DNA from: Carettochelys insculpta
Taxonomy: Eukaryota; Chordata; Testudines; Carettochelyidae
Assembly: GCF_033958435.1 (NCBI RefSeq)
Contig: NC_134141.1
Span: 97,877,001-97,941,000 of the forward strand
Length of the DNA stretch: 64,000 bases
Reading direction: 5' to 3'
How positions within the stretch are numbered: position 1 is the first letter of the stretch; each line of letters starts with the position of its first letter. Positions 39,501-54,500 of this stretch are shown piece by piece. A model generated the notes under the pieces. The model was not told the origin of the DNA. It made no database searches and worked only from the letters and a program-made list of their open reading frames with translations. The position numbers and the translations under genes were made by a program.

Positions 39501-42500
39501 TGGCCGCCCGCATGCTAATGAAGCGCTGAATATGTATTTCAGCGCTTCATTAGTAAACTTCGAAATGGCCATTTGCGTGGCCATTTCGAAGTTTGGGGCT
39601 AGTGTAGACATGGCCATTAGCATTTATGAGAAGATTGCCTGCTTTCAAGAGCCACAGAAATAGACAAAGAAGCCAAACTCCTTTAGCGGTAGTTTAACTA
39701 TATAAATTACAAATGTTTTGAGTAGGCTGAGTGCCCACTCTCATTGTTTATACTACCTGGGATATCAGATTTTTCTCAACTGGATAAAGCCAAATCATAG
39801 AAATTTCAGACACAAAATATATGATGATGGGAAGATTTGCATGTGGAGAGAAATGCTTTGTTCCAGAGGCACCTAAAATAAAACTTAAAACAGGTCTCTG
39901 ACCATACGGTATTCTTTATCATCCCATTGTTTCTTTATGCTGCCCTGACTATTTGCTACATCTGATTGTTGGCTACAGTTTCATTTTACAGTAAGACTGT
40001 AAATTGTTCCATAAATTGTTTTTAGGTGTTTGCAAATGTTAGCACACTGATCCCTAAATGGAACCCATAAGCACTGCTGTAATAGAAATAATATATACTA
40101 CCATTTCTACTACTACTAATTATACAATTACCATACAGCTGATATAAATGTACCAGGGAAATCTATGAGGAAAGAAAGATAAGGCAGCAAAATTAAGAGT
40201 TATAGAGAAACAGCTACAAGTAGCGTCAAAGTTATGTTACTTAGAAAACATGGACAATACAGTGACCTTCTGAAATTTATCAGGGTAGTTACGTCTGTGC
40301 TGATGGCCTAACTGGAGTTTATTAAATAATCTGGCCTGCTATGTAAGTGAGGCAAAATAGACAATTGCAGCAAGTCTGCATTAATTATAACTTACTTTGT
40401 AAATTCAGTTTTTTACACGTGTTTTCAAGTGATTCAACAGGACATGTATAGATATCTCCCATTCTGTTAGCTGGATATCCACTCCAAGGCGAGCCAACGA
40501 TCAACCTCAAAAAACAAACAAACACACACAAACGGAAACTGACTCACTCTTTCCTTGCATTCTAATGAAGAGTAGCATACTCATTAAAGGTAAATGGAAA
40601 ATCAATGAGAAAGCCTGAAGCCCCATAGATAAGTTAAAGAGGAACTCACAAGATTTAGACCATACAAATGTTTTGAGTAGCTTGATTGGCTAAAACCAAA
40701 AGACAGAAAAGGATTCCCTTTCCAAATGTCCCAACATTGTGCTTTGCTCAGCTGTGACTTCCCAGAATGCACCACACAAAGACATCACAAGTATCATAGC
40801 AGAGAACCCTGGTGGAAAATGGGGAGAGTGTCTGGGAATGGGAAAGTTAAGTATTCAGAGAATGTTTTAATCAGTTGTGTGGTTTTTAGTAATACGTTAT
40901 ATCAATCACTAAGTCAAACAAACATAGCAATGGTATCAGTAATCACAAATATATTAGCAGTAATTAATTTTAAAATATATATATATATAGAGAGAGACAA
41001 ATAATAAATTGGGAAATTACAATCTGCAGTTTCTTGACAGTAAAAAAACATTCTAAAGAGTTGTCAGGTAATCAGTTCACTTATTTCTTTTCAATTATTC
41101 TTTTTAACTGATAGGAGACATTATACTCAGCATCTTTACAGAGACAGTATATTGCCCAAGTCTGAGCTTGAACTCTGCTATTACCCTTGAAAACGCCGGA
41201 AATTCTGTAAACTATGATAACACATTGTGTTGTGTCTCTTTCACCCCAGACAAGAATTTTAAGATGAGTAACCTCTAGTTAATTTGTCAAAAGTCTTCTC
41301 ATGATTCCCTCTCCCCTGATTCTAGTGAATTCAAGTGACACACACACCCACCCTTTGCAGCATTCAGACTTCTCTGTCACCTCGCATTTGGGGAATGCAG
41401 AACAAAAGTCAAACATTAGCCAGTTAATTGCAGATACCTTGGGACATGAACTATAAATACATGCATTTCACTTTCTTAGGGTTACCATATTTGAACCTTC
41501 AAAAAAAGAGGGCGCCTCTGAGAGGTAATGTATCTGTACGTATCAAATTATATTGTATTAATGTACTAATATATATAGTACATTAATACAATGTGAGTTG
41601 GTAGATATGGTTACAGCGACACTCCCTCTTAGAGGTGTCCTCTTTTCTGAAAGTGCACGTATGGCAACCCTAAACTTTCTCTAACCTTGGACAGACAGTG
41701 ACAATAGTTTAGGACTGGAAGTAAAGGAAAATTCTATATACCATAGAAAATGCAGGAGAAATGTTGGTAAACAGAACTATTTTCATGCGTATAACAGTGA
41801 TGTCTCAAACACCAGATTATGAAACCACTTAATTAATGATTAGAAAGGAAAGCCCTCCTGCTTTATTATACATCTGGTTTATTATACACCCTAACCACCT
41901 TTTGATTGTAGAATATTAACCAGAGACAGTAATCAGCATTTATATGGAAGGACAATGAAAAACCAAAGATACTGCAAGGAGAATGTCCTATTTCAAAATG
42001 TTTTGGAGTTTAATAGAAAATATTAATCTTTCAATTTTTTTTTTAAATTGAATTCAACCCAGTTGAATTCTAAAGAAGACTGCATCCACCACCTCCCAGA
42101 GAATTCTATAGGATAGTGGAAAGAAACAAAAGTCAAAAATTATAGCAGCCATATTTTTCATTATGTATTTTGAAAAGAATTTCTATATAACTTTTCTACA
42201 TTGCCATAGGCTTCACTTGACTTAATTGCTATTCAATTCCACAGGAATTCAATAAATCTGGTTTGTAAAAATATTACATTTTTAACAAATAAGGGATGTT
42301 TCAGTTATTCAGACAAAACAGTACCTCACAATATATTTAATGGCAACCAAATAAAAGGGTATGAAGGACAAATAACCCTATTTCGCTTTCTCAGCATAAG
42401 TCAGATAGCAAAAACATAACAAAACTTTAGAATGTAACTAAGCCTTTCCTGCATATGAGCTTTTTTAAGGCTGCTTGTCTCAGTTATCTTGCTAAAAACA

Positions 42501-45500
42501 GAGCTTATATACATCACCATCACCACCACCACCACCACCACCACAACCACACCAAAAAAGCTTGAAATACTTTGTTTTGTAAGTGGCCAGTATTTTATGT
42601 ACTTCCAGCAATTCCAAACGTGTCATATGGTATTATAAATATCTCTTTATAAAATGTGAGAATGACAGATTTCTGTGTAGTCCAGAGAGGTGGATCTATG
42701 ATTATTGACAAAGGCCAACTGCAATGAAGAAAAGCAGCTTTATGACTGCACTACAACACTAATAACTATGCTGTCCAATACAGCGTGTAACTCTGCTCCA
42801 ATCCTATTCTCACTGTAATCAATGAACAAATTCCTGGGAGAGGCAAGATTGGATTCAAAAAACTCCATATTTACCAGAAGTGAACTGAGGTTACAATATT
42901 GTTGTTGTAAATAAAGAAAACCTAAAATACAAGAAAGTTCTAATATACATCAACAAAATTTCACTCTATCCCTCTCGGCTGTTTTACCGCCACTTTCCTC
43001 TCTTTGTGTGTGCCTCTCCAGGGCAAAATAACAGAAGACCATTTATAGTAAACCACCCACTTAACTAACTAATGGAGGGGGTGCCCCTAAAACCCAAAAG
43101 TATGTTAAATCAGAAGGTTTACTGCCCACCCCACACCAGGCCTCCCCTCAAAAAAATGCCCACGACTCACTGCTGATGGAGCTGGAACTGCCTCCGCAGC
43201 TGGGGGCCCTGCCATGGTTGGAGACTCCATTGTGGCAGCAGAAGCCACTGCTGCTGGAGGCTGCGTTGGGGCCTGGAAGGGCCACCTCCACCACCGGCAC
43301 CACCACATGCTCCGTCCTCCACGGGTGGGGCACATATATCTGTGCCATCTGCCCATGTATGCACACCTCCCAGTGGGAGGAGTGCATGGCAGCTCCAGCT
43401 GATGGAAGCAATAGCCCCTCCAGCCGCAGCAGTGGTAAGTCATTCTACATACTTTTTTTGGGGTGGGGAGGGGAGATTTAGGATTTTACAGGCCCCAGTT
43501 AAGCAGACTCTGGGAACAACGCGGAGGATTGACAAATGTCCGTTTTTCCCTGAAGTCCATCATGGTCCATAAAATTGAGGGTTTACTGTACACCAAAATC
43601 AGGGAAATTTCATTGTAAAACCAAACCAAAACAAAAACTGTCAGTGAATCTTAGGGGCATGAATAACATTTGAAACAAAATGTATCTGTTAGAATTGATG
43701 ATGTTTCAAGTTGATGTTATCTACTTAAATATTTTGCAATGCTATTTTGCATATAATCTGTAAATATGTCAATCTCTGTAAATATGTATCTTATGAACAA
43801 CTATTGGTAATTTTTTTCTAAAAGTTTCCAAAAATATATGTAAGCTATGAAAAACAAGCTACTTATTGAAACAAGATGACTGTCCTTAATAGATTTTGGA
43901 AATTCTCCATATATTAATCTATATCTGTCACATACTTGTCAGAACTGTGTTGGAGTCATCCTGTAATCATGTGTTATATATAAGCCAGATATTTACAGTA
44001 TATTTAATTCATATAGAAACATCTGAAAATATGAAACCAGCAAAAGAAAACTGGTTTGAGCATTGGTCTGTTAAACCCAGGGTTGTGAGTTCAATCCTTG
44101 AGGAGGCCACTTAGGGATTGGGGCGAATAGATGTCAGGGATGGTGCTTGGTCCTGCCAAGAAGGCAGGGGACTGGACTAGATGACCTCCTGAGGTTCCTT
44201 CCAGTTCTAGAAGATGTGTATCTCCAATTAAAAAAAACAAAACAATTTTGTACTTAAATAGCTGACCTGCAGTCATTTTAATGCCTATAATAGTAAATTA
44301 ACAGTTATTGTTTCCTTATTTGTCAGTTGCCAGAAGTTCCCTGACAGTGGAAGTGTTGCTATTCTGTGATCATTCCCTATCTCTGCTCTTCCAGGAAAAC
44401 TAATTAGCGGAATTATTTGCTCCTTCGGGTACATCTCAGGCCCCTATGTGGGAATTTCCGTGGGGAGGGGGGTGCTTTTGTTGTACATAACCACAATTTT
44501 TTTAAATATAAAAGAGTTCAAAATAGTCATGTAGAGAAACTATATAAGATAGGTTAATGAAACAATTTGAGTGGAAGCAGTAATTGGTAACATAATTTTG
44601 TTATAACATACTAAAAATGTATACACTTATAAAGGTTTTGCAGAAATTACCGTCTGGGATCTTGCTGTAATATCTTAAGTGAAAAACAATATTCCAAAAT
44701 ATTCGTTCCCCTCCCTTTGCTCTTGCTAGCAGCCAAGGGCACGCTTGAAAACATAGTCCCTTCCCTGATGTTGGGCCAGCTCTCGAGCCCTGGAAGCTGG
44801 CGAAGGAACTACAGCTCCCAGGGTGCCTTGGGTTCCTCCATCATACCCCAGAGGTTCCCCCTGCACAGCACAGCAGGAAGGAAGGCAGAGAACCCATATT
44901 TGGACGGAAGGGTGTGTTCACACCCTTAACACACCTGCCCCCTCCCATTCCGTGTGTGGATGTGCAGCTAGACAGTCTGCGGTAGCTCATGACAGCAAGC
45001 CTCTGAACCCTGGTCAGCAGACTCAGGCTCCTTCTAATGCTCTAAAATCAGAAGTGTAGACTATATTTTTTGGCTGCAGCTTGAGATGGAGTTTTGACTC
45101 TGAAACCTAGGGAGGCTGCCACCATTCCCAAGTTTCAAAGCCTGAGCTACATCTACACAGATATTCTTAGGGCTGCAGTGTAAGTCCCATCCCATGACCA
45201 CCTGGTCTTAGAGGCTCCTTGCTGCAGACTCTGTAGATGTAATCTTAGGAATTGTTTATATTCCAGTTAGATAACCACAGCAGACTGATTCCAGCTGACT
45301 CAGGCTCAGACAAAGCAGTTATTGAATTGTGTTTGTAGATGTTCAGGATTAGCTGAAGACAACGTTCTAGGGCCTTCAACTTGGGCTCCAGCCTGCGTGT
45401 CTGTGCCACAGCCTGGTAGCTCAAACTCTGTGAACCTGAATCAGTGGGCATGGGCTATCCCTTGGTATCTAACTGCAGTGTAGACGTACAAGTAAGGCCA

Positions 45501-48500
45501 GAAGCTCTCATAACCCACTGCACTAATTTTCATTTCCTCTGAAAAACTTTGGCCATGTCTATACTGGGAAAGTAAATCACATTAGAAACCTTATTAAATT
45601 AACATGCTATTTTAAATTAACCTGATGTTAAACATGACTCAGCACCTGTTGTAGAAAGGGACAAGCGGTATTTAAGAACATGTCAATTGGTCACCGTTAA
45701 CCCTTGGGTTCCCATGACAGGTTCACCATGTTCTATAATATCAACCATGAGAACAGTAAAATCAATGATGCCAGAGGGGCTACTCAAGTATAGATACCCG
45801 GGGTCCCGGGCAGGCAAGACTAACTTGTGCAGCTTCCTGATGTACTGTGGCTTCACTTCATTCAAGCCAGTTTTGATCTAGCCAAAACTATGCTAACTTG
45901 GTTATGTCTGCATTTGCTGTGCAATGTGTGTTAGCGGTAAAAAAAGTGAATCCAAAGGTAGGAAAGGGATAGCTCATAGTCAATGTTATAATGTTGCTCT
46001 ATAAATATATGGTACACCCACAGCTTGAATACTATTTGCAGTTCTGGTCACACATCTCAAAAAGATAAATTAGAACTGGGAAAAAAACAGTGAAGGGCAA
46101 CCAAAATTATTGGGGGTATGGGACAGCTTTTATATTACAAGAGGTTGAAAAGACAGACTGGTCAGCTTGAAATTTAAGAGGGTGTTAGGATAGAAGCCTA
46201 TAAAAGTCACAAGTGGGGTGGAAAATATGAATGAAAAAATGTTATTTACCCCTTCACATAACACAGGAATCAGGGATCACTTGATGAAATTAACAGGAAA
46301 GAGGTTTAAAACAAAAAAGAAAATACTACTTCACACAATGCACAACCCACCTGTGGAACTCGTTGTCAGGAAATGTTGTGAAGGCCAAATGTGGAACTGG
46401 GTTCAAGAAAGATTTAGATGAGATCATTGAGGGTAGGTCTATTAATGATTATTAGCAAAGATGGTTAAGCCTCTGATGGCCAGATGCTGGGACTGAATGA
46501 AAGGGGGGTGGATGGATGACTGGATAATTGCCCTGTTCTACTCATTCCCTCTGAAGCATCTGGCATTAGCCACTGGAAGAAGGCAGAATACTGGGCAAGG
46601 TGGACCACTGATCTGACCCATTATGGCCATTTCTATATCCTTATAAATGTTCATTAAAGCCAAACATATCATGTAAAGCTCTGACAGTGGAAATGGAACC
46701 TGTCCATTTTGGGGAGTGTTTTGATCAATTACACCACTACTTAACCCAAGAAAACTGTGAACTCTGCTGGCCCACTAGCCAGGCAGAGGAGCAAGAGTTA
46801 TCAGAAGGAGGCCAGTGAAGAGATCTTTAGCCAGGTAGGAAGCAAGTCTAATTCCCACATAGGAACCAAGGCTGTGACTTAGGAGAGCGATCCTAAGGGA
46901 ACCTCATCACTTAACTGTTTACCTTTTAAATATATTACCACTGAGCTAGCTTCTCTTCCAGAGGCCCCACAGATGCCATCATTGTAACTGGAGGTGAGCT
47001 AGGAGCAGTGCTAAGTTTGTAATGAAAAAGGTGCTGAGGCTCAACCAACTTTTTTTTCTTTTTTTTTACACTTTTGTAATTGGCACAATAAGCCCACAGG
47101 TGCCAGGGTTATGAGCTACCAAGCCTACAGGCCCAGGGCTCAGCCCAGACATAAATTAACCACTAGCTAGGAACCTTTCCCCATCTCCAGCTCTACAACC
47201 TTTTCTCCCATGACTGTCCAGCCTCCCCACACACATTATCAAAATAGCAGCTGTTACAGCCAGGCAATTGGCTTTACCTGTGCTAAAGCCCTGACTATTG
47301 TCCTTTACAAAAGCCACACCACTGAAGGCACATACCTATCTACCTATTTTCCTCTCTTCTTTGTATCTCTCTTGTCCAGTGAATAACACCCTCCTGCCCC
47401 TGTCCCTCAAACTCTATCACTGGCTCAAAATGGCGGCCAACAGCCCAAGGCAATCACAGCCTGTATCCTGTAGCCATTTTCCTGCATTTGATTTGAGTAA
47501 TGAAAACGTTCAATTGTGAAAAATAGAAACGTTTATTGGGACAGTGGCTACAGGGAGAAAAAGTCTGGCTCGTATTCTTAGCTTATGTGAGACAGACCTG
47601 GACTTTGCATGCCTGTAAAGACACGAAGGCTCCCTGCTGAGGTATAATCCCCCATTACGCTCATTCTTACATGATAAGAACTCTGCCTCAGGAACAGCAA
47701 AGCTCTTAAAAGCTTTTCATGGACGTACAGAGAGGAGAAATGGTACAATCAATGCAGTACCCTGTCATTTTTTCTCTGCACTTCTACCATGTCTGCAGGG
47801 TGCAGAAAACAGACGTTTAAGACTGAGAAATTGGCTGGACCAAAATCAAGCATTCTGTGGAACAGCTGCATGGTCTCACCTCCTGGTACAGCTTAGAGCA
47901 ACGGTCCTGCTCTTGCTATACTTCTTTGGGGACCAGCATCTCTCACTGGTTTTCCCTTTTTTGAATAAGGCCACGTTCTGCCTCCTTATCACCTGTTTTA
48001 GGGTAATGTCATCCAGAGTCAGGAGAGCCTACAGGGGATGCTACCCAATTTGCCCCTGAGTTCCCCCACAAGCTCCTCTGACTGTACAAGCCCCACCAAG
48101 ACACAAGCAAACTGCAGACTCAAACCAGGAACATCATTTTCACCCCACCTCCGATGAAACATAGCAAACCCAAACATCTTGAACTGCACAGACAAATGGG
48201 GTGGCAGGTTTGCAAAAATTTTGGTGGTAGCTAAAATGCCCCAAGCCCGCTCCCCCCCGCCAACTGTCTAAAGCTCTGAGAGGGTGTTTGGGGGAAGAGA
48301 AGGAGGGCAGGCTCTGGGATGGAGTCTGGATGCAGACAGGGCTGCAGGCTCTGGGAGGAAATGTGCATGCAATGGCAGTCTGGGGACAGTATTCTCTCTA
48401 AGCTGAGCACTTCTGCAGCCACTCAAGAGAGATTTAAATGCCACCCAGCTGATTAGCAGAGCACCCACAGCTCAGTTTTTCTGTGTCTACTGGTGGTGCA

Positions 48501-51500
48501 CATTCACAAATGCCATGGGGCACATATAAACACTTGTTCTGCATATGGAGGGAAAAGATTAGCGGCACCATTGGTCTGGGGCGCAGGCTCTGGGGGAGAA
48601 TTTTGGGTGCTGGCTCTGACCAGGAACAGGAGATGGGGTCCTGGATGCAGGCTCTGGGAGGGAGTTTGAGAGTTGGAGGGAAAGTGGGTGCAGGCTCTGG
48701 AGGAAGCAGAGGTGTGGGGTGCCACACGTATCTGGGGGCACCATTCCTCTGGCAATGGCTCCTAGGAAGTGGAGGTCTCCAGGTGCTGCTGACTCCGCAT
48801 GCTTCCCTGGGCCCCCTGTTGCCTCCCATACTCTCCCGGAACATTGTCCCAGGTCCTCCTGCCACCTTGGGTGACTTAAAAGCCCTGGGAGGCCATGCTG
48901 GTGGCATAGCTGCCAACATGTACATCCCTGGGGCTGTAGGAGGAGGGGACTGAGCCATTTGCTGCTCTGCACCCTACCCCAAAAGCCCTTCTATGGAGGC
49001 TGTCCCCATAACTATTTTCCCTTCCTGTTGCATCCCTGGCCTGGCTGCTCATGTCTTATGCTACAGCCCCCCTCACTGGGTCTTCCCCCAGCACCCAAGC
49101 TGCCCCTCACCCTAGCCTCCTACTTGGGCCGGGGTGTTGGCTGGGAGTGGGAGGGCTCTGCAAGACACTCACCTAAGAAGCCCCCTCAAGCAGCAGATGG
49201 TTAGCTGCAAGGTCCCTCCTTTCCTTTTGTGTCACAGAAAGCCCCCTTCTAGTGGCCCTTGATGGGGGAATCCTTTGTTTCATCCTCCCTAACCCAACAA
49301 GAAAACACCAAAGTCAAGATGGATTCCAATGGCAGGTGGAATGGTCACGTCTTTGTTGGACCAATCACATTTTGGGCTTACATAAAACAAAAGCATATAC
49401 AGGTCATTGTCTTCAGCACCGAGCCATTAAGTTCCTTAAGCATCTCTTATGGCTTACACTAGAAGACTTTAATAAACATGGTTACACTTCATATTTTTAA
49501 CTTCACATACAAGAATGATACATGTGAACAAACAGAATATACACATTCCGGGGATCACAGGCTCTTGAGTGAGAGGCTACTTGATCCCTTTTGCATGACG
49601 CTTCAAAAACATATTTCCATAAAAATATGGGGGTCTAATATCACACATGCTTCTCTAATGTTTTATTCCAAATGCTAAATGAAAATGCTTGAAGACGGCT
49701 GTTGGTCACTATATCACTAATCAAAGGTCCCAAAATGGAGGACGTACATATGCCTGAAACATAGCTGGAACTGACTAGGGAAAAGCCGTTGATACGTTGC
49801 ATTCAGATCCCGTCCTAAGAGAGGGTAGAATCTCACCATTCCTCCAGAAACAGGCAACAGAAAGGGATCCAAGACCTGAAGTGGGGGCAATTTGTAAGAA
49901 CAGAAAGGGGGGAAAAGGACCAGCCAGCTCCATTACCATGATATTTGGTATTAGAAACATTAGGTTTCCCTCTTAAGACAGATGAGCTGACAAAGCTGAA
50001 GGCATTCACCATTAACAGTTTTTTTCACCCATCACTGCTGCTTACATTTGTATGTTATGATTAAATATTTTTCTCTTACTCTGTAAGTTCTAAGGGGTAA
50101 CTTTTTCAGTTAAGCACCACATGTCCAATGAATGCTTGTTATGCTGTAACTGTACCATTTGCGTTATATTATGTTATATATTAGAAAGAAAGAAAGAAAG
50201 AAAGAAAGACAAACAAACAAACTTTGGAAATAGGAAAATTAGCAAGAGGAGGTTAGATTGGAAGCTTAATGCTTTGTATCTCTTTAAAATAAAGAAAGCA
50301 TGTTCTATTTGTAAAGCATAAAATAAAGTTGAATACATGACGTTTACTACCAGGAATGCATGATGCTTACTAAAACTTTGGAAACACTTGTTTTTAAATA
50401 AATAATACCACACACACTTTATACAAGATCTAATAAGACTCATCAACTTGCTCTGAATAGGATGTAGTTTTATAAAGAATTATGCAATTAAATAATGACT
50501 AAACTGAGACACTACCGTCAATTATATTAGTCAGCCTTTGAAACTGACTTGTATTTTATATCCACAGAGTAATGAGTCTGAATTTCACAAGTAATGAAAT
50601 GTGCAGAGACAATGATAAATGACACAGACTCTGGTAAGGGTAGATCAAAAGTACAACATTAATTATCTTTGGGATACACCAGCAACTCTGTAATATGCTC
50701 TGCTATGCCACAAAAGGCCCCATCTGTGTTCACAATTAAGGGCTGAAGATCTTAGTAGCTGTCAGTATAAAATTTCCTGTTTCCTTTTCTTTGCTCCCCC
50801 TGACTAATGAACAAGCCAAGACAATACTTCAGTCTGAGGCCCATGATGCTTCTCGTACCAAGGCAGGAACCAACCTGGAAAGCCTGTCTGAAGAAAAGGG
50901 ATGCCAACAGGCACGAATCTGTCTGTCTGAGGCTAAAGTCTCTTGGGAACTTTACAACATCTCTTTTTCCATTCAGGTCTGAAACTTGTATTGGGAAATT
51001 TACATACAGCCTGAACAGGAATTTCTGGGGATAAAGGCAGACACACTCCAGAATAGCCAATGGTTAGAACTTAACACATGGCACACCCAGATTCACAGGT
51101 CCCTATTCTGCCTGATTCAGTGCAGGGATTTGAACCTTGTACTTGCACAACCCAGTGAGTTCCCTGGCCACACCAGACTGCTACAGGGCTGCAGTCAGTC
51201 TCAAGCTCTCCTGTTCAGCTGTTCCATTTTGTGTAAATAGTTCAATAACTATACAATAACCATAACCCAGTGGTTATGGACTTGGACATGGGTCTGCTAC
51301 ATCCTGGGGTGGGGGTTGGGGGGCTTAATTATAGAGATATGGGCCATTCAGGGCTTGGCTTCACTTTTTTGTTTTCCATGAAACATTTTGAAAAGTCTCA
51401 TTTTTGCTTCATATTAGGAAAAATCGCACAAATGTTGAAACAACATTTTTCATGGCCAGCCCTAATGGCACTCACAGCACAGGTACAGACAACCTAAAGG

Positions 51501-54500
51501 CAAATTCATGTATCTTCATCAAGGCTCTGACACGGTAACTTAGAAAAACCAGAGGGAGAACATTTTAACCTCTCTAGACTGTTACATACATACAACATGG
51601 TGACTAGTCACAGAGAGGTAGTTGTAATAGTTGTAGCTGTATTAGTTTGTATCTTCACAAAAGTTTGTATCTTCACATTAGTTTGTATCTTCACAAAACA
51701 AAACAATCAGTTCTGTAGCACTTTAAAGTCTAACAAAATAACTTATTAGATACACATCTCACAGAACTGGAAGGGACCTCTGGAGGTCATCCAGTCCAGT
51801 CCCCCACCCTCTTGGCAGGACCAAGCACCATTCCTTTTTTGTTTTGTTTTTTTAACCCTATTTGCTTCAGATCCCTAAATGGCCCCCTCAAGAGATTGAG
51901 CTCATAACCATGAGTTTAGTAAACCAATGCTCAAACCACTGAGCTATAGGTAATTAATTTTCATGGGACAGACCCACTTCTTCAGATTTTTCAGAATTTT
52001 TTTTCAGAATTTTCCAGATCTGAAAAAGTGGGTCTGTCCCACTAAAGCTCATCATCTAATAAGTTATTTTGTTAGTCTTTAAAGTACCACAAGACTGCTT
52101 TGTTTCAATACAACATGTAATTTTCCACTTTAGGTCTTTTCACCTTCTTATCCATATCTACCCTGACTGAATCAACTCTGATATAACACTCACATCTCTG
52201 TACCCCCACTATCTGTTTCTTTTCATTTCATACATCCAGTGAAGTAAGTTGCAACTCACCAAAGCTTATGCTACAATGAAATTGTTCGTTTTTAAGGTGC
52301 CACTGGACTTCTTCTTGTTAATGTCTTCATAGTAACTTTCTAAATACATGGTATTAATGATACATTTCAAAGCTGTGACAAATATTTACTCAGTCTTCCC
52401 TATTTGACTACCCTAGAGTGAGTTATAATATAATAATAAAAAGGTTATGTGGCTTCACATAGCAATAAAAGCAGCCACAAAGGTGTCTCCTTTGCAGTCG
52501 CTGACTTTGGGTGTGTATTACAAAAATGATTATTCATGTGTCTGTCTATCTTTTGGCTGCTTTTCAAATCAAGTAATATGCTGGAAAACCACCATCTGTT
52601 GTAGGACTTCTATTAAAAGCAGAACTGACAATTTACTTTTTTGAAACCATTTTGTTGGTTTTAAGTGCTAAAATAAATGTTAAAGTAATACAGCCAACAT
52701 ATGCCACATGTTTTTTTAGTTACTTGGAACTCAATAATAAATAAAAAGAGCAATCGCCAGAGTAAGATGTTTGCTTCAGTGTTAGTAATATTCCTGGACT
52801 GCCTTAAAGAAGCATATGGATATACCTGTGATTCAGAGAAAAAGGTATTTTAACAATTGATTTTCATGCATAGCTGATTTCTTTGTTTCGAGACAGAAAA
52901 GAATCAACAGCATGAGACAGTTAATTCTTGGTCCCACAAACTACATTGTTAGCATGGATGGCAGGTTTAAGAGTCTTAGGGCTAATCAATCTCATGGAAC
53001 TGGAAGGGACCTTCAGAGGTCATTGAGTCCAGTCCCCTGCTCTATCACCATTCCTGACAGATTTTTTTTTAATCTATGTGCCCTAGACCTCTAAATGGCT
53101 CCCTCAAAGATTGAGCTCACAACCCTGGTTTTAGCAGACCGATGCTCAAACCACTGAGCTATCACCCCCATATAGCCTAGCTGTATCCTATCTATACATA
53201 AGAGAAGATTGACCACAGTGCAATTGATCCTCTGGAGTTTGATTTTGCTGCCTATGTTAAGACACAGCAAAATCGACCTCTCTGGGCTTGGCAATTGACT
53301 CCCGTACTCCATGCTATTACGTGGAGTAAGGGATATCGGTGTGAGCCTACAGATTCTGGACTACACTAGGCAACAAAGTCTATTGTGATATCTCAATTCT
53401 TGCTATGCTAATGGCGTAGCTAGAGTTACATATTGGAAATCGACTTTCTAACCTAGTGTTGATCTAGCCTTAGTGCCCAACCTCTTGCCTCTTCCTATCT
53501 CTATTCTTAGCCTTCCTGCAGGTTCTCACAGTTGGCCGTTGCAGCATACTGAATTTTCCTCCAGAGGGAATCTCTAGTAGTTTAACAGTGAAAAAGCCTT
53601 CCAGCCTCCCAGACATATTAACACAATACTGAAACTGTTGCAATGAAGTGGCAATGAAGCCATTTAACCAGCATTTGCAAATGTCCATGTATATGCTGCC
53701 ATTTAGTGACAAAAACAAATGGTTGGGTATTACCATAACATTTACTCCAAACCTGTTAGTCTACAAGACCTTAGTTTAAAATTTGCTTTAAAAATATTTC
53801 ATTCATTTGTTCATGAACCTTATAAAAATCACACCACTAAAAAAAAATCCTTGCACAGATTTCTTTTAAGATGCACAATCTGAATATTCATCTTCAGCCT
53901 TGTATGCTGGGATGTTCAGACATTTCAAATAAATCCTTCAAAAGCCCACCCTTGCCTAACATACATATTTTAAGTTTAATTACTAAAGCACAAAAAAATT
54001 TGCTTCCATAATCTTCCTCTCCTTTCTGTCCATCCCTATCATAATCTTCCCTCCTTCACTGCCCTGTTGAAGAAAGCCCTTAAAGCAAGCAGGTCAAACA
54101 TATGGCCACGCTGCATGGGGGTCAATCGGGGTTCTTTTTGCAGCCCACAACAAACCAGACCTTGCCGTCTCCCTCCCAGGGAGGAGACTACCTTCATGTG
54201 AGGCGGGGTGGTGGGCATGTTGGGCTGGGTTGATGTTTATGTGAGTGATGTGTAGTGTGTGCTTTTGTATGTTTGTACAGTACATGTTTTAATTTGAAAT
54301 TTTCACACCATTATATTTCATTCGTACGCTACTGTTGTATTTGCTTCTCAAAGTTGAATAATAAAAAATGTGATTTAATATTATGTTTTTACTTTAGAAC
54401 CAAAAATCACGTGTTGGGCGCTATTTCGATGTTAACATCGACGTTAGGCGGCGAGACGTCGAAGTCGCTAACCCCATGAGGGGATGGGAATAGCGCCCTA

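Noticed and set aside
39193..39623. Similar 70-77 codon frames on both strands
   Set aside because: They arise because the element is a palindrome, so both strands read the same peptide.
42517..42552. CAC repeat as a possible CRISPR or protein repeat
   Set aside because: It is a plain trinucleotide microsatellite without spacers or coding context.
48434..48972. Long overlapping frames (up to 174 codons)
   Set aside because: They follow a GC-rich imperfect repeat of GCAGGCTCTGGGAGG and occur on both strands.
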